A DNA stretch of 64,000 nucleotides, from contig OW387148.1 of the NCBI GenBank assembly GCA_936440205.1, positions 12,145,961-12,209,960 of the forward strand, written 5' to 3'. Shown piece after piece: positions 1-9,130 of the stretch. Each line of letters starts with the position of its first letter. The stretch's first letter is position 1. The DNA comes from Lepidonotus clava (taxonomy: Eukaryota > Annelida > Polychaeta > Phyllodocida > Polynoidae). Under the pieces are notes generated by a model. It saw only the letters and a list, made by a program, of their open reading frames with translations, was not told the origin of the DNA and did not search any database. The position numbers were made by a program, and so were the translations under genes.

Positions 1-84
1 CTCCCTCTCTCTCTCATTCTATCTCTATTTACACTCTTATGTATTCTTTACTTTTCTAATCACATTAGATAATTACAATGAAAG

Positions 85-993
85 TTAACTATAAACGAAG
101 TACATGTTACCTGAAATAAAAATAATGCTTCTATAATTTAAAATCGTACTTACCCCTACAGGATCAGGTGGCCCATACACGTGGATGCAGGTGTTCTTGA
201 AGGCGTCACTGTTGAGGAAATACACCTTCGTAGCTTGCGTGATGTAACCGTCCTTGTAGTCGACGTCCAATTCCAGTGGCCAGAACAATCCGGTCAGGTC
301 CAATATAGGCGAGAGAGGGGCGGCTTTACTCTGCTGTGCCTGTAGCTCCTTCAAGACCGCATCAGCATACTGCTTCGCTAGTTCAACGTCCACTGCCACT
401 GGTTTACCTTTCTTTGCACGAGGTTTCCGTTCACCAGCAGGCTTACGTTTTCTCGGCGGTGCCTTTTTCTTGTCTGTTGGTTCTCCCTCCGACTCTTCTT
501 CGATGGTGATCGGTACCGAAAGAGCTTAGCCTTCTTTCGGTGGTGGCACGTTTTCTTTGTTGGAGTCGTCTTGGAGGGTAGCGGCGGCGGCGGCGGCGGC
601 GGCGGTGGCGATTGTGGCGGTGACAGCGTCAGTCAAAGGTGCAGGTGGCTCGGGATTCCACAGATCAGAAATATCGTTGTATAGACTGGCATCAACAGCG
701 TTGACGGGGATGGACGTGTCTTCGCCTACATCTGTCATATAGCCAGATTGAGTGTCCATGGACGAATCTGTCGCATACCCCCCAACTGCAACAGGAACGT
801 AACCGGCGTCTTCTCTCGATGGAAACACTCGGTATTGATCAAAGTATTCATCAATGACCGAATTTCCAGGAGGCGCCTGCTTCGGAAGGCCCTCCTGAGC
901 GGAGGAAGCTGAGGTCTTTCCACGAGTAGTCAAACTTCTACGTCCCATCATGAGAGTGTTGAGAAGACTCCAGCCCATGAGTCTTTTATACAA
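85..993 (-). pseudogene. Unrecognised minus-strand gene region of the Polinton block
   Basis: The only long minus-strand reading region in the element, divergent from the gene at 1120. The upstream part is low-complexity and acidic to polar and carries an alanine run encoded by GCC/GCG-type codons. A Lys/Arg/Pro-rich patch that could act as a nuclear localisation or DNA-binding tail follows, then about 80 residues that look globular. No family was recognised. It could be a captured host or virus accessory gene. Its place inside the Polinton rests on compact spacing only, and it appears broken. Confidence 0.4.
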
Positions 994-1119
994 AAGTTTA
1001 CTATCAACGTCGATTAAACGTAGGACGGTTTTTCCAATTTCACAAAGTTTTTCATGAGCGTCGTCCGTTATTTTATTCGTATTTTGTTTTGTTACCGATA
1101 AGTAGATATCACTGAGTAC
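994..1119. promoter_or_regulatory. Candidate bidirectional promoter region
   Basis: A 126-base AT-rich gap separates the divergent starts of the minus-strand region (start near 993) and the plus-strand gene at 1120. Divergent genes this close usually share control DNA. No clear TATA box was identified, so this is inference from layout. Confidence 0.25.
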
Positions 1120-1971
1120 ATGGTTCCATTAGTGACGCGACGCGAGAGTCTGACACGTGCACTTCATAAAAAATATTCAAAAATTTACATGTATCGGTTT
1201 CATTGGAGATACGTATCGTGGTCGGTAACAAAAATGATAATATACGCTCTCAGAGACCCTCTGAGATTCATTTCTAGACTTGTCATCAATCGCACCAGTC
1301 TCACCATGTACATGAACGCACAACCCTCGGTTCAGCACCGTGTACCGCTGGCACCGCTCATTGGAAGACCATCTCATTTTCGAAATGAGGTGGTCAACGT
1401 GCCTTTTGCGCGAGCATCAGGTATCTATGGAGAGGAGCATTGGGTGAAATACATCTGTCCGAGAGACGGCATACACGGGTATCAAATTGAGGGTGAAATT
1501 CATCCAAACATTTTATTTCAAAATTGCAAACTTCTGAAAAACATTCGGCTAACCCAACAACCAAATCTAACGCTCAAAGATATGATAACCAAGAAACCTT
1601 GTGTTGTCGGTTTACCGACAACACAATGTATCTTGAGTCACATTTTTGCGCGACACTCTGTCAAGGAAACAGTACAGAGACGTTTTTGGCGTAAATCAGA
1701 AGCAGATCCTGATGGGAAACCTTCTATATTTCTGCACGCTGACATTGTTATTCCCCTTATCAATGCAACCATCCGATATCCTGACAAAGTAGTCAACACC
1801 CTTGACAACAACAAATTCTTCTATGAAAAAGAGTTTGATACAGAAATCGGACATGGTCAGGAGGGTTGTGACCATATTGTCAGGGTTGTCGGAAGGAACG
1901 GTAAAGAATCAAGTCTCGTGACGGCTTATTCTATTCCTAGATTTACTCCTACTCATACTCTCCAATATTAA
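1120..1971 (+). CDS. Unrecognised 283-aa Polinton-encoded protein
   Basis: An uninterrupted frame from ATG at 1120 to TAA at 1969-1971. The first 60 residues are rich in Arg, Lys, Tyr and Trp. The rest looks globular, with a Cys/His pattern (GEEHWVKYICPRDGIHG near residue 108, EGCDHIVRV near residue 250) that could be structural or metal-binding, but no known family was recognised. An AATAAA signal lies at 1978-1983 and an 11-bp-stem hairpin follows at 2012-2037, consistent with a compact viral-type transcription unit. Neighbours are the divergent minus-strand region and, about 900 bp downstream, the packaging ATPase. It could be an accessory or replication-associated protein; function unknown. 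Confidence 0.55.
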   Translation: MVPLVTRRESLTRALHKKYSKIYMYRFHWRYVSWSVTKMIIYALRDPLRFISRLVINRTSLTMYMNAQPSVQHRVPLAPLIGRPSHFRNEVVNVPFARASGIYGEEHWVKYICPRDGIHGYQIEGEIHPNILFQNCKLLKNIRLTQQPNLTLKDMITKKPCVVGLPTTQCILSHIFARHSVKETVQRRFWRKSEADPDGKPSIFLHADIVIPLINATIRYPDKVVNTLDNNKFFYEKEFDTEIGHGQEGCDHIVRVVGRNGKESSLVTAYSIPRFTPTHTLQY

Positions 1972-2011
1972 AAAGAAAATAAACATCCTTTTATGCTCCT
2001 CCAGACTATTC

Positions 2012-2037
2012 GGTTTTCTACCAAAAGGTAGAAAACC
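2012..2037. terminator. Perfect 11-bp hairpin after the 1120-1971 gene
   Basis: The arms GGTTTTCTACC (2012-2022) and GGTAGAAAACC (2027-2037) are exact inverted repeats around a 4-base AAAA loop, about 30 bases past an AATAAA. It could mark a 3' processing or termination region, or be a binding site. The structure is seen; the role is inferred. Confidence 0.45.
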
Positions 2038-2266
2038 ACCCTTCAACCAATCTCTTTTATTCTCACACTTATAACGTAAAGATGACCGTTTATTTACTAT
2101 ACAGCTCTATAAATCATGGCATTTTTTATGTTGCCATTGAAACAAAACGTTTATGTAGTTGTAAATTAGACGCTGGTTAGGCTTATCTCCTGTGACATAT
2201 GAGCTGATAATCGAGTTGATACTATCAAGCTTGTAACTCTAACCATACGTTAACGGTTATAACCAC

Positions 2267-2500
2267 TTAATCAAAATAAAAACACAAACGCCTCAAACGG
2301 CGTTCAACGCTTTTCTTGAAAAGAGAAAAGGGGGGTGCATAAAGTGCACCCCTTTTCCCTTTCAAGAAAACAAAATGCGCGCCGCTCCGCTCGCGGGTGA
2401 TCTGCGTGGCGGGCGCGGTCGGCGGTCGGTGCCTTTTGGGTGGGAGGGTGCGTTTTGCACCCGACATCCAGGGGCTGTCCCATAACAAAGACCGATCAAT
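2267..2500. other. GC-rich, CpG-rich non-coding patch with a long hairpin (2311-2370)
   Basis: This patch stands out as GC- and CpG-rich in AT-rich surroundings (GCGCGCCGCTCCGCTCGCGG near 2378). It holds an inverted repeat: TTTTCTTGAAAAGAGAAAAG with GGGGGTGCA (2311-2339) against TGCACCCCTTTTCCCTTTCA and AGAAAA (2345-2370), arms of about 26 bases with few mismatches and a 5-base loop. No convincing coding frame crosses it. It may be a control region or replication signal, or the trace of an end inside the element. Confidence 0.45.
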
Positions 2501-2654
2501 TAAAAAACAAAAACGTATGGAGAGCGTTTATGGTTCGGTTTCATTAATTTGTTATTCTTTTGTTTTGTGAAAGAGAAAAACCCATGTTATCACAGTTTAC
2601 ACTTTTAATTTGGTATTCTTTTGTTTCGTTCCACATAAAATATTGTTATGATGC

Positions 2655-2751
2655 CATCTCTTTTCATTTGTCGTTATTTTATTTTCGGTCCTCATAAAAA
2701 TTTTAATGATGTTATGACCACATCTCTTTTCATTTGTCGTTATTTTATTTC
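2655..2751. repeat. Two direct copies of a 31-base motif upstream of the ATPase gene
   Basis: CATCTCTTTTCATTTGTCGT plus TATTTTATTT occurs at 2655-2685 and again at 2720-2750, 65 bases apart, in the AT-rich region before 2879. They may be duplicated regulatory sites for the downstream plus-strand genes. The stretch 2500-2878 has no other recognisable gene. Confidence 0.5.
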
Positions 2752-2878
2752 GTTACAGGAAAAACACTCTTATGTTATAGAAACCAAACAAAAAGGATTG
2801 TTTTTTCATTAAAGTGTCATTCAGTACATTAACCTTCGACCGGGTAAGACGTGTTATAATTTCGTTAAATAGAAAAAA

Positions 2879-3550
2879 ATGGAAAGTGTAAAGGAAATCG
2901 CATTTGACCCAAGACTACAAGGACCTTTCACATGTCTTATTGCTGGACCTTCAGGATGTGGTAAAACGCAATTAGTGTTTGAAATTATAGAAAAGGCGAA
3001 AACTGTAATAAACCCCCCAGTCGATGAGATTATATATTGCTATGGACAATGGCAAGACGTTTTCAAGAAGTATCAGGGAAAAGTGAAATTCAACGAAGGT
3101 CTTCTTTCAAGAGAAGAACTTTTACATAAAAAAAAGGATTTATCTAAACATTCTCTACTTATAATAGATGATCTGTTAGATAAAGAAGATGCACCTCTTA
3201 TAAGAGATCTATTAATAAAAGGTTCTCACCATAGAAATATGAGTGTTATATTCATAACTCAAAATTTATTTCTCCCTAATAAAGATTTCAGAACACTTAG
3301 TCTGAACTCTCATTACATGATAATTTTCAAAAATCCAAGAGATATGAGTCAAATTCACGCTTTATCACGTCAAGTGTTTCCAACTCATCCGCGTTTTCTT
3401 ACTAACGTATATAACGAAGAAACATCGGCGAGACACTCATATCTAGTGTTGGACTTCAAGCAGACTACACCCAACACACTAAGGGTGCGTAACAGTGTGA
3501 CTACACCTCTCAAGACAACTGTATTCATTCCTACTACACGGAAACAATGA
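2879..3550 (+). CDS. Polinton packaging ATPase (FtsK/HerA, A32-like)
   Basis: 223 aa from ATG at 2879. The Walker A motif GPSGCGKT lies near residues 24-31, a Walker B-type stretch LLIIDDLLD near residues 93-101, and a sensor-like VIFITQNLF near 123-131. Length and motif order fit the A32-like genome-packaging ATPases of Polintons, virophages and NCLDV, which drive DNA into preformed capsids. The stop overlaps the start of the next frame (3547), typical of compact viral gene blocks. This frame looks whole. Confidence 0.9.
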   Translation: MESVKEIAFDPRLQGPFTCLIAGPSGCGKTQLVFEIIEKAKTVINPPVDEIIYCYGQWQDVFKKYQGKVKFNEGLLSREELLHKKKDLSKHSLLIIDDLLDKEDAPLIRDLLIKGSHHRNMSVIFITQNLFLPNKDFRTLSLNSHYMIIFKNPRDMSQIHALSRQVFPTHPRFLTNVYNEETSARHSYLVLDFKQTTPNTLRVRNSVTTPLKTTVFIPTTRKQ

Positions 3551-3903
3551 AGGCTAAACAACTCGCTCTCATAAAGAAGCACCTTCCTCTATTGAGACAC
3601 CTGTCTAAATGCACTGGTAAGGAGTGTAAACATATAATGATGGGTATGTCTAATGAGGTGATAAGGTTGATAGCGCAAATAGGTGTGAATATTATGAATA
3701 AAAACTTGCACATCTCCAATAAACAAGCAGTCGGTCGTCTATCGAGGTACAAGAAACAACTCAAGGGTCTTACCAAGCCTTCAACTACAGTAGGTCACAA
3801 ACGTAAGATTCTTGAACAAGAAGGTGGGTTTATTGGTACTCTATTGGGATTAGCTGTTCCACTCATATCCAGTATTATCGGAGGCCTTACAAGACACCAT
3901 TAG
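3547..3903 (+). CDS. Small basic Polinton protein with C-terminal hydrophobic helix
   Basis: 118 aa, starting within the last codons of the ATPase. The N-terminal half has a Cys-containing segment (LRHLSKCTGKECKHI) and an amphipathic region. The C terminus is GGFIGTLLGLAVPLISSIIG, a Gly-rich hydrophobic helix. Proteins of this layout regularly sit between the ATPase and capsid genes of animal Polintons and are compared with adenovirus membrane-active or core proteins. The precise role is inferred. Confidence 0.65.
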   Translation: MKAKQLALIKKHLPLLRHLSKCTGKECKHIMMGMSNEVIRLIAQIGVNIMNKNLHISNKQAVGRLSRYKKQLKGLTKPSTTVGHKRKILEQEGGFIGTLLGLAVPLISSIIGGLTRHH

Positions 3904-3909
3904 GAGAAA

Positions 3910-4543
3910 ATGACAAGCTATAAACGAATGCTGCTCGTTCATCCAGATGTGTTGCAAAGTTCTAACAAAGTGGAAATGGAGAGTTCAACTGTTTCTGGCA
4001 AAGTTGATTCTCCACCTCCTGCCAAAGAAAGTGACAGGGATTCCTTTTTCGAAAGGTCAATGGTAAAAGAAAAACTTGAACCTACAGCGTCTACCGTGGA
4101 GGTGTTTACAAAAAGAAATGAGTCGTGTATTGAACGATCCAACGATGAGCAGAGAAGAGAAACTAGCCACCTACAATGATCTCATGACCAGGTCCTCCAT
4201 CCTTTCCTCTAAAGCTAAAAGTATGTTGTTTTCAACATCGCACCTTTCACGTTCTCCTTCACCATCTCCGCCACCTTCTCCGACTATCATGAAACCTAAA
4301 AGAGTTTCTACAAAACCGAGAGGACTACTTATGCCGAAGGTACTACCACATAAGATGGAAAAAGCACTAGAAAAAGTTCCGGGTTCTTACCATAACTCTG
4401 TGCGTAACCTGTACAAGACCTTGGCCAAATCACGAAAACAGTTTACAAAGGACGGTCGTCTCATTCTAGGAGACACACCTATAGATGAAACACATTTGAT
4501 GAATCTTCTTTCGAGTGCAGTGCGACCGACTACTAAGAAGTGA
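3910..4543 (+). pseudogene. Conserved small Polinton protein region, probably broken
   Basis: It begins seven bases after the preceding frame with MTSYKRMLLVHPDVLQ, resembling the N terminus of a short protein found in many animal Polintons. Further along are a Ser/Pro-rich linker and a C-terminal part with TKDGRLILGDTPI, resembling the usual GELVYKG-type ending of that family. The role is unknown, likely virion-associated. It appears not to be whole. Confidence 0.5.
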
Positions 4544-4600
4544 GCCAGCTTACCGGGGCAGAAACAATTCGTCCAGATTGTTAAGAAGTTAAATCCGAAA

Positions 4601-4774
4601 ATGAAATATATAAGGAACTACAACATGAAGGGTTCCGACAGTGAAGAGGAACATGAAGAGGTGGAAACATCTAGGCGGAAAGAGAAACCTCCTCAACAAG
4701 AAGGTCACGGCAGAAGTAAGAGACATCGACACTTTACAGTAACACCGTTTGTAAAATGGTCTACAAGGCTCTGA
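4601..4774 (+). CDS. Possible 57-aa acidic/basic peptide between the virion gene and integrase
   Basis: ATG at 4601 opens a short frame with an acidic run (GSDSEEEHEEVE) followed by a basic patch (GHGRSKRHRH). It ends at TGA 4772-4774, overlapping the integrase start at 4756. It may be a real small gene or chance. No homology was recognised. Confidence 0.25.
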   Translation: MKYIRNYNMKGSDSEEEHEEVETSRRKEKPPQQEGHGRSKRHRHFTVTPFVKWSTRL

Positions 4775-5841
4775 AGAAAGAAGTGGTTAAGCACTTTACT
4801 GATCCTAAACAACCATCAAGCTTCACAAGCGCATCCAAAATAAAGAAACACTATTTCAAAAACACTGACATCAAGCATATTGAAGATGCACTTGAATCTG
4901 TGGATGCTTATACTAAACATAAACCATTCAAGAGACGGTTTCCTAGGCGTAAAACACAGACTTTTGGAATAGATAAACAATGGCAAATGGACTTGATAGA
5001 TATGCAACAGTTCAAAAAGTATAACAAAGGCTATTCGTATATAATGGTTGCCATAGATGTCTTTTCCAGATTTGGATTTGCACAAGCTATAAAAAGTAAA
5101 AAAGCCACAGATGTTACGGAAGCTTTCAAAGTTATGACAGTTAAAAGATGTCCTAAATATCTCCAAACAGATAAAGGTAAAGAGTTCCTGAACAAAACTT
5201 TTCAGGATTACTTGAAAGAGACAGGTGTATCTTTTTTCACTGGAGAAAATGATGACATAAAATGTTCTATAGCAGAAAGGTTCAACGGCACCTTACAACA
5301 GAAAATGTGGCGATACTTCACTCACATGAAAACATACACATACATAGATGTACTTCAAGATCTAGTGCATTCTTACAACCACACCTTTCATTCTACCATA
5401 GGAGGTCGACCGGTAGACGTTAATAAAGATAACGCCGATCGATTGTTCTATCATTTGTATGAAAGAGTGAGAGCTAAAGATTTAAAGAAGAAAAGGAAAC
5501 CTTTAATGAAAAGTGATGATAGAGCACGAATCCTAAGAAAAAAGAAAACCTTTAATCGTGGATATGAACCAAATTGGAGTGAAGAAATATTCACTGTAAA
5601 GAACCCAAACTATATTAAAGGGTATGAAATCGAAGATACCCTTCAAGAAAGAATAAAGGGGTGGTTTTATCCTCAAGAGGTTCAGAAGGTGAAAGTTACT
5701 CCGAGGAAGCAGTACACTGTCGAGAGCATCCTTAAATATAGAGGAAAAGGTGCTAAAAGACAAGCACTCATTAAGTGGAAAGGATACGGAGACAAATTCA
5801 ACAGTTGGGAACCAGTCAAGAACATACAAAAATGGATGTAA
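4756..5841 (+). CDS. Polinton RVE-type integrase with chromodomain
   Basis: 361 aa. The D,D-35-E catalytic core is visible: Asp in QWQMDLIDM (near residue 80), Asp in LQTDKGKEF (near 139) and Glu in SIAERFNGTLQQ (near 177), inside an RNase H-like fold. The C terminus (about residues 318-361) reads YTVESILKYR then LIKWKGYGDKFNSWEPVKNI, a chromodomain with the aromatic positions Y, W and W in place. Polinton integrases insert the element with short target duplications; a chromodomain suggests targeting to methylated histone tails. The stop overlaps the next frame (ATG at 5832) by ten bases. The frame looks open throughout. Confidence 0.92.
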   Translation: MVYKALKKEVVKHFTDPKQPSSFTSASKIKKHYFKNTDIKHIEDALESVDAYTKHKPFKRRFPRRKTQTFGIDKQWQMDLIDMQQFKKYNKGYSYIMVAIDVFSRFGFAQAIKSKKATDVTEAFKVMTVKRCPKYLQTDKGKEFLNKTFQDYLKETGVSFFTGENDDIKCSIAERFNGTLQQKMWRYFTHMKTYTYIDVLQDLVHSYNHTFHSTIGGRPVDVNKDNADRLFYHLYERVRAKDLKKKRKPLMKSDDRARILRKKKTFNRGYEPNWSEEIFTVKNPNYIKGYEIEDTLQERIKGWFYPQEVQKVKVTPRKQYTVESILKYRGKGAKRQALIKWKGYGDKFNSWEPVKNIQKWM

Positions 5842-7247
5842 CCTGCACCCTACCCAGTAACTCATCTACTAAGACCTTTCCAGACAACACTCTGAGCACT
5901 TACAGAGTTCTTTTACAAAAGTATATGGTACTACCAGCTGACACAGACTGTGCGTTATCTGAAATAACGCTTCCAGTAAAATGGTACAATGTGCGAAAAT
6001 CAACTTTCTACCTTCTCAGCGCAGAAGCACCGGGAGAAAAGAAGAAACATAACACCTCACCAACTAGGGCCAGAACTTCCCGCGGTTCTGATGAAGAGGC
6101 TTCTTCTCCTGCTACTTCCACAACTACACCTGGAACTGCAGCTGATTCAATTGAAACACCGACAGGACCAGACCCTGATCATGAAGAGTCTTCTGGAGCG
6201 TTTATTTCAGATGCAGTGTCAGCTGTAAGAACAGTTAGTGAGAGTATATCTCCTCCGACATCAAGTTCTCACACTTCAGACGGACCTACACCTCCTAAGA
6301 AACCTAGAGAAGGAATTACTCCATTACAAACACCTCCGACAAGGCGCGTTGAAGCTATCACTCGACTAAAGCGTGAAATAGAGAGCAGTAGGAAAAAACG
6401 TGACAGAGAACCGTTCCTAACAGACATGTTTAATACTGATTTGGTAACCCACATGCATGAAACACCCCCGAAAAGAAAACTAGAAGTTGAAATGGAAGGA
6501 ATTGAAAAAGAAGAAAACGATGACGATGACGACCAACCAGAGCCCACAGAAGTATTCGAAGAAGCTGATGCTGACGAACCAAAAAAGCTTCCTCCCACAT
6601 TGAGTTACATCGATTCATTAGCAAGGAAGCACTTTCCAGGAAAACGGTCTTACGCTCGTTTCTCAATGGAAAGCGGGCGAGTGGAAGCCAACAAAGATCT
6701 GATCAAACTCCTGAATAAAATAATGAAGAAAAATATACCAAAAGTCATCAAGAAAATGAAAGAAGAAAAGCGAAAAAATAAAGGAAATGGTCCAGAAGAA
6801 ATTTTCTCTTACAACGAATTCACAATGAAAACGCTTATTGCACTGCCTTCCAACACAATGCTCGTCATACCAGAAAACCTTTCTTATCAACTTGGTTTCG
6901 AAGGAAAAATATACATGGGTAGGCGCACACGAGCAAAACAAATAACAGATGTCAACTTTAGAAACCATACAGTCTATGTCTACTCTGACATTATTCACAA
7001 CGGGGTAGTAGGAGATACTGAAGCACCACTTCTTCGATGTATGGCCGTAAACAACTACTCTCAAAAAACAATGGACACAATAAACTTTCCCAATTTGATT
7101 TTCCATCCTCTGCGAATAACACATTTCAAAGAGATCGGAGTGTACTTAAGAGACAGTGCAGGCGAACCTATACCATTTGAGCACGGGGAAGTGTCGGTAG
7201 TACTGACCTTTAGAGCTCTCTCTCATCCCTATAGTACATTAGTGTAA
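5832..7247 (+). CDS. Polinton penton-like minor capsid protein
   Basis: The chosen start is ATG 5832 (MDVTCTLPSNSS); the same frame is open further upstream inside the integrase gene. About 471 aa. The N-terminal part resembles Polinton minor capsid starts (TYRVLLQKYMVLPADTDCAL). A long low-complexity middle rich in Ser, Thr, Pro, Glu and Asp follows (about residues 90-270), including an acidic run. The C-terminal domain carries the hallmark HTVYVYSDIIHNGVVGDTEA then PLLRCMAV, and ends GEVSVVLTFRALSHPY. In other animal Polintons this is the single-jelly-roll penton-type protein at capsid vertices. The long acidic insertion is unusual and could be surface-exposed. Confidence 0.75.
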   Translation: MDVTCTLPSNSSTKTFPDNTLSTYRVLLQKYMVLPADTDCALSEITLPVKWYNVRKSTFYLLSAEAPGEKKKHNTSPTRARTSRGSDEEASSPATSTTTPGTAADSIETPTGPDPDHEESSGAFISDAVSAVRTVSESISPPTSSSHTSDGPTPPKKPREGITPLQTPPTRRVEAITRLKREIESSRKKRDREPFLTDMFNTDLVTHMHETPPKRKLEVEMEGIEKEENDDDDDQPEPTEVFEEADADEPKKLPPTLSYIDSLARKHFPGKRSYARFSMESGRVEANKDLIKLLNKIMKKNIPKVIKKMKEEKRKNKGNGPEEIFSYNEFTMKTLIALPSNTMLVIPENLSYQLGFEGKIYMGRRTRAKQITDVNFRNHTVYVYSDIIHNGVVGDTEAPLLRCMAVNNYSQKTMDTINFPNLIFHPLRITHFKEIGVYLRDSAGEPIPFEHGEVSVVLTFRALSHPYSTLV

Positions 7248-7266
7248 GAAGGAAGACATTGGAAAA

Positions 7267-7731
7267 ATGGTGAGTTACTATATGAACGTGCCACCCTTGT
7301 ATTCATCACCAAGAGGTGAATATGGCCAATATTATAAGCGCTCGCAATTTGGAAGTGGCCAATTACCTGCTTTCGGTGGAGCTAAAAGACAACGTGGCCA
7401 CGGAATATTCGGAAGTATAATGAGATCGGCTCTTCCGATGATAAAGAAGCTCGGTGCGTCAGCATTTAAAGCAGCAGTCCCCACCATCGTGAAAACAGGA
7501 AAAGGTGTTTTTGACGATGTCGTGGCTGGAAAAAACTTTAAGAAGAGCCTCGTAAAAAGGTCAAAGAGTGCAGGAAGTTCCTTAATGGACACAGCCTTCA
7601 GTGCAGCCAGAAGGTACTTAAACACTGACGACGATGGCCCTCCAGCCAAACGACGCCGAGCAACGCAAGGTGCAAGACGTGGTAACGGGAAGAAGAAGAG
7701 TGTAGGTAGACGTAAGTCTACCCTTTTCTAA
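7267..7731 (+). CDS. Basic virion core-type protein of the Polinton
   Basis: 154 aa, starting 19 bases after the penton-like gene. It opens with a Tyr/Pro/Gly-rich stretch (SYYMNVPPLYSS), has a GIFGSIMRSALPMIKKLG helix and a central KTGKGVFDDVVAGKNFKKS segment, and ends in a very basic tail (PPAKRRRATQ, KKKSVGRRKS). Polintons and adintoviruses encode comparable basic proteins likened to adenovirus pX/pVI-type core or membrane-active proteins. DNA condensation is inferred from charge. Confidence 0.6.
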   Translation: MVSYYMNVPPLYSSPRGEYGQYYKRSQFGSGQLPAFGGAKRQRGHGIFGSIMRSALPMIKKLGASAFKAAVPTIVKTGKGVFDDVVAGKNFKKSLVKRSKSAGSSLMDTAFSAARRYLNTDDDGPPAKRRRATQGARRGNGKKKSVGRRKSTLF

Positions 7732-7741
7732 AGGACTCATC

Positions 7742-7950
7742 ATGAGTCTCATTCACCCCTGTGCGGCAACTTGTGCCGTAGGTGAATTGGATTTACACGC
7801 ACTACCTATATATCACAGAAAGATATTCTCCGAAGTCAATTCGTCAAGAAAACAACAAACAACGCTCTCACTGACACCACAACTTGTTTTGACTTCACCT
7901 TCGAACCGAGCAATCTTTACACAGACCTCAGCGAACTTGTTTCATTAGCA
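7742..7950 (+). pseudogene. Segment resembling the Polinton major capsid N terminus
   Basis: It begins MSLIHPCAATCAVGELDLHA, matching the usual N-terminal pattern of the double-jelly-roll major capsid protein (in other elements MSFxH...C.KSELDLFxxP). Only this N-terminal part is recognisable in the window; a whole major capsid gene is not present here. Assignment rests on pattern memory of the family. Confidence 0.5.
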
Positions 7951-8240
7951 ACACAGATCCTCACAATAAACCAGGGGAACATTGGGTAGCATTTTGGGTA
8001 TCACCACAAGGGAAAACTTTCTATTTTGACTCATTCGGGTTACCACCAATAGCTATAAAGCACATCTCGTTCTGCCAACGTTCGTCATACGGTATCTGGG
8101 AGTATAACCGACAACAACTACAAGCACTCACAAGCACCACCTGCGGAGCGCACTGTGTTCGATTTCTCATAGAAACATGTCGTACTCTCAACCCCTACGT
8201 CGCACTGTCAGTGCTAGGTACCCCAGCCATGACAAACCTA
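7950..8240 (+). pseudogene. Adenain-type maturation protease segment
   Basis: Catalytic-motif regions of the adenovirus-like cysteine protease family are readable in order: GEHWVAFW (His), TFYFDSFGLPP (acidic residue and SFG), a Gln-containing NRQQLQALTS, and TTCGAHCVRFL (nucleophile Cys). The family cleaves capsid precursors during Polinton, virophage and adenovirus maturation. Only this portion is recognised and the gene appears not to be whole. Confidence 0.65.
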
Positions 8241-8596
8241 ACGGACAAGACAGTTCTTACTTACATGAACTTAAACCGGTGGAAATGGAGAAGACGGAAA
8301 CACCAGATGTTGAAACGCTAGAAATGTGGTTATCTACAGATACAGAGGAAAAAGGAGAGTCATCAGAAGAAGAAGATGAAATACTGGACATGCCTAAGAG
8401 ACGTCCCATATCACTAGGACGCATGCAACGTGATCTGGAGAACACCATTGACTGTGTGGAGGCCCTGTCGGCTAATGTTGACCGACTCCTCTTCGCCGTT
8501 ACCAACTTGCAAAGTAAGCTGGAAGAACTCACAGAACGTTCAGCGCAATCTAGAGGCTGTGGTTTCTCATGCTCCAACAATTCCTTCGCCCTTTAA
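8177..8596 (+). CDS. Small acidic coiled-coil-like protein at the end of the Polinton block
   Basis: 139 aa, overlapping the 3' part of the protease segment in another frame. It has an acidic run (EEKGESSEEEDE), a basic turn (MPKRRPISLGR) and then a heptad-like region (LENTIDCVEALSANVDRLLF and LQSKLEELTE) suggesting a coiled coil. Similar small terminal coiled-coil frames occur in adintovirus-like elements, so oligomerisation is likely. The exact role is unknown. Confidence 0.45.
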   Translation: MSYSQPLRRTVSARYPSHDKPNGQDSSYLHELKPVEMEKTETPDVETLEMWLSTDTEEKGESSEEEDEILDMPKRRPISLGRMQRDLENTIDCVEALSANVDRLLFAVTNLQSKLEELTERSAQSRGCGFSCSNNSFAL

Positions 8597-8599
8597 GAA

Positions 8600-9130
8600 A
8601 ATAACTGACCAAGGACAATGAAGTATAGGTAAAAAGCTGAAAAATGACTGCCCAAGGACAATGAACTATAGCTAAAAAAACTGAAACATTTTCACTATAT
8701 AGGAAATGTATGAAAAACCAAAAAAAGTATAAAATATATGAAAAACATAAAATATTTAAAATATTTTTAAAAATCTAAAAGAAACGCCTTGTATATATAT
8801 GAATTATAATCTGCTTTTTACGATTTTTAATAAAAAATAACTAAAAAAAATGTTGTTTTGTTTTATTTATTATATGTAATGAATAATAAATGACATAAGC
8901 CTATACAAACTATATACAAAAAAAATGTAAAAATAACGAAAATAATAGAACGTCCGGTAAAATTATCCGGTAAAATATACGTAGAAAGTATATATAAAAA
9001 AAATGAAAAAATAACGAAATAATACATACGTTCCTTAAACGTATTTTTAAAAGTAGGTCACGAAAGTAGGTCGTAATGACCTAATTATTCAAAGTCTCTA
9101 TTAGTCTATGAACCTATTTATGCCCGATGC
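8600..9130. other. AT-rich tail after the Polinton genes
   Basis: Very AT-rich with recurrent AAAAATAACGAAA-type phrases (near 8930 and 9005) and duplicated TCCGGTAAAAT phrases (8953, 8969). No gene is seen. The element probably ends in or just beyond it; no terminal repeat could be paired. Confidence 0.4.

Larger units (their letters stand above)
1..8640 (+). mobile_element. Polinton/Maverick-type element, fossil, left end outside the window
   Basis: A compact block of mostly plus-strand, intronless reading frames with tiny gaps or overlaps. It contains the Polinton hallmark set: an FtsK/HerA-type packaging ATPase (2879-3550), an RVE-type integrase with a C-terminal chromodomain (4756-5841), a penton-like minor capsid protein (5832-7247), small basic virion-type proteins, and segments resembling the major capsid N terminus and an adenain-type cysteine protease (7742 to about 8240). 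No protein-primed DNA polymerase B and no full major capsid gene are seen; they may lie left of the window. No terminal inverted repeat was found, so the right end is only placed after the last reading frame and before the AT-rich tail. Most frames are open and the element appears broken in only a few places (about three to five), so it looks fairly young. Seen: the frames and motifs. Known: the gene set defines Polintons and adintovirus-like elements. Confidence 0.85.

Noticed and set aside
557-742. Plus-strand poly-alanine frame
   Set aside because: It is the complement of the alanine-coding run of the minus-strand region and has no other support.
1-8640. DNA polymerase B gene of the Polinton
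   Set aside because: No polymerase motif is readable on either strand within the window; it may lie to the left.
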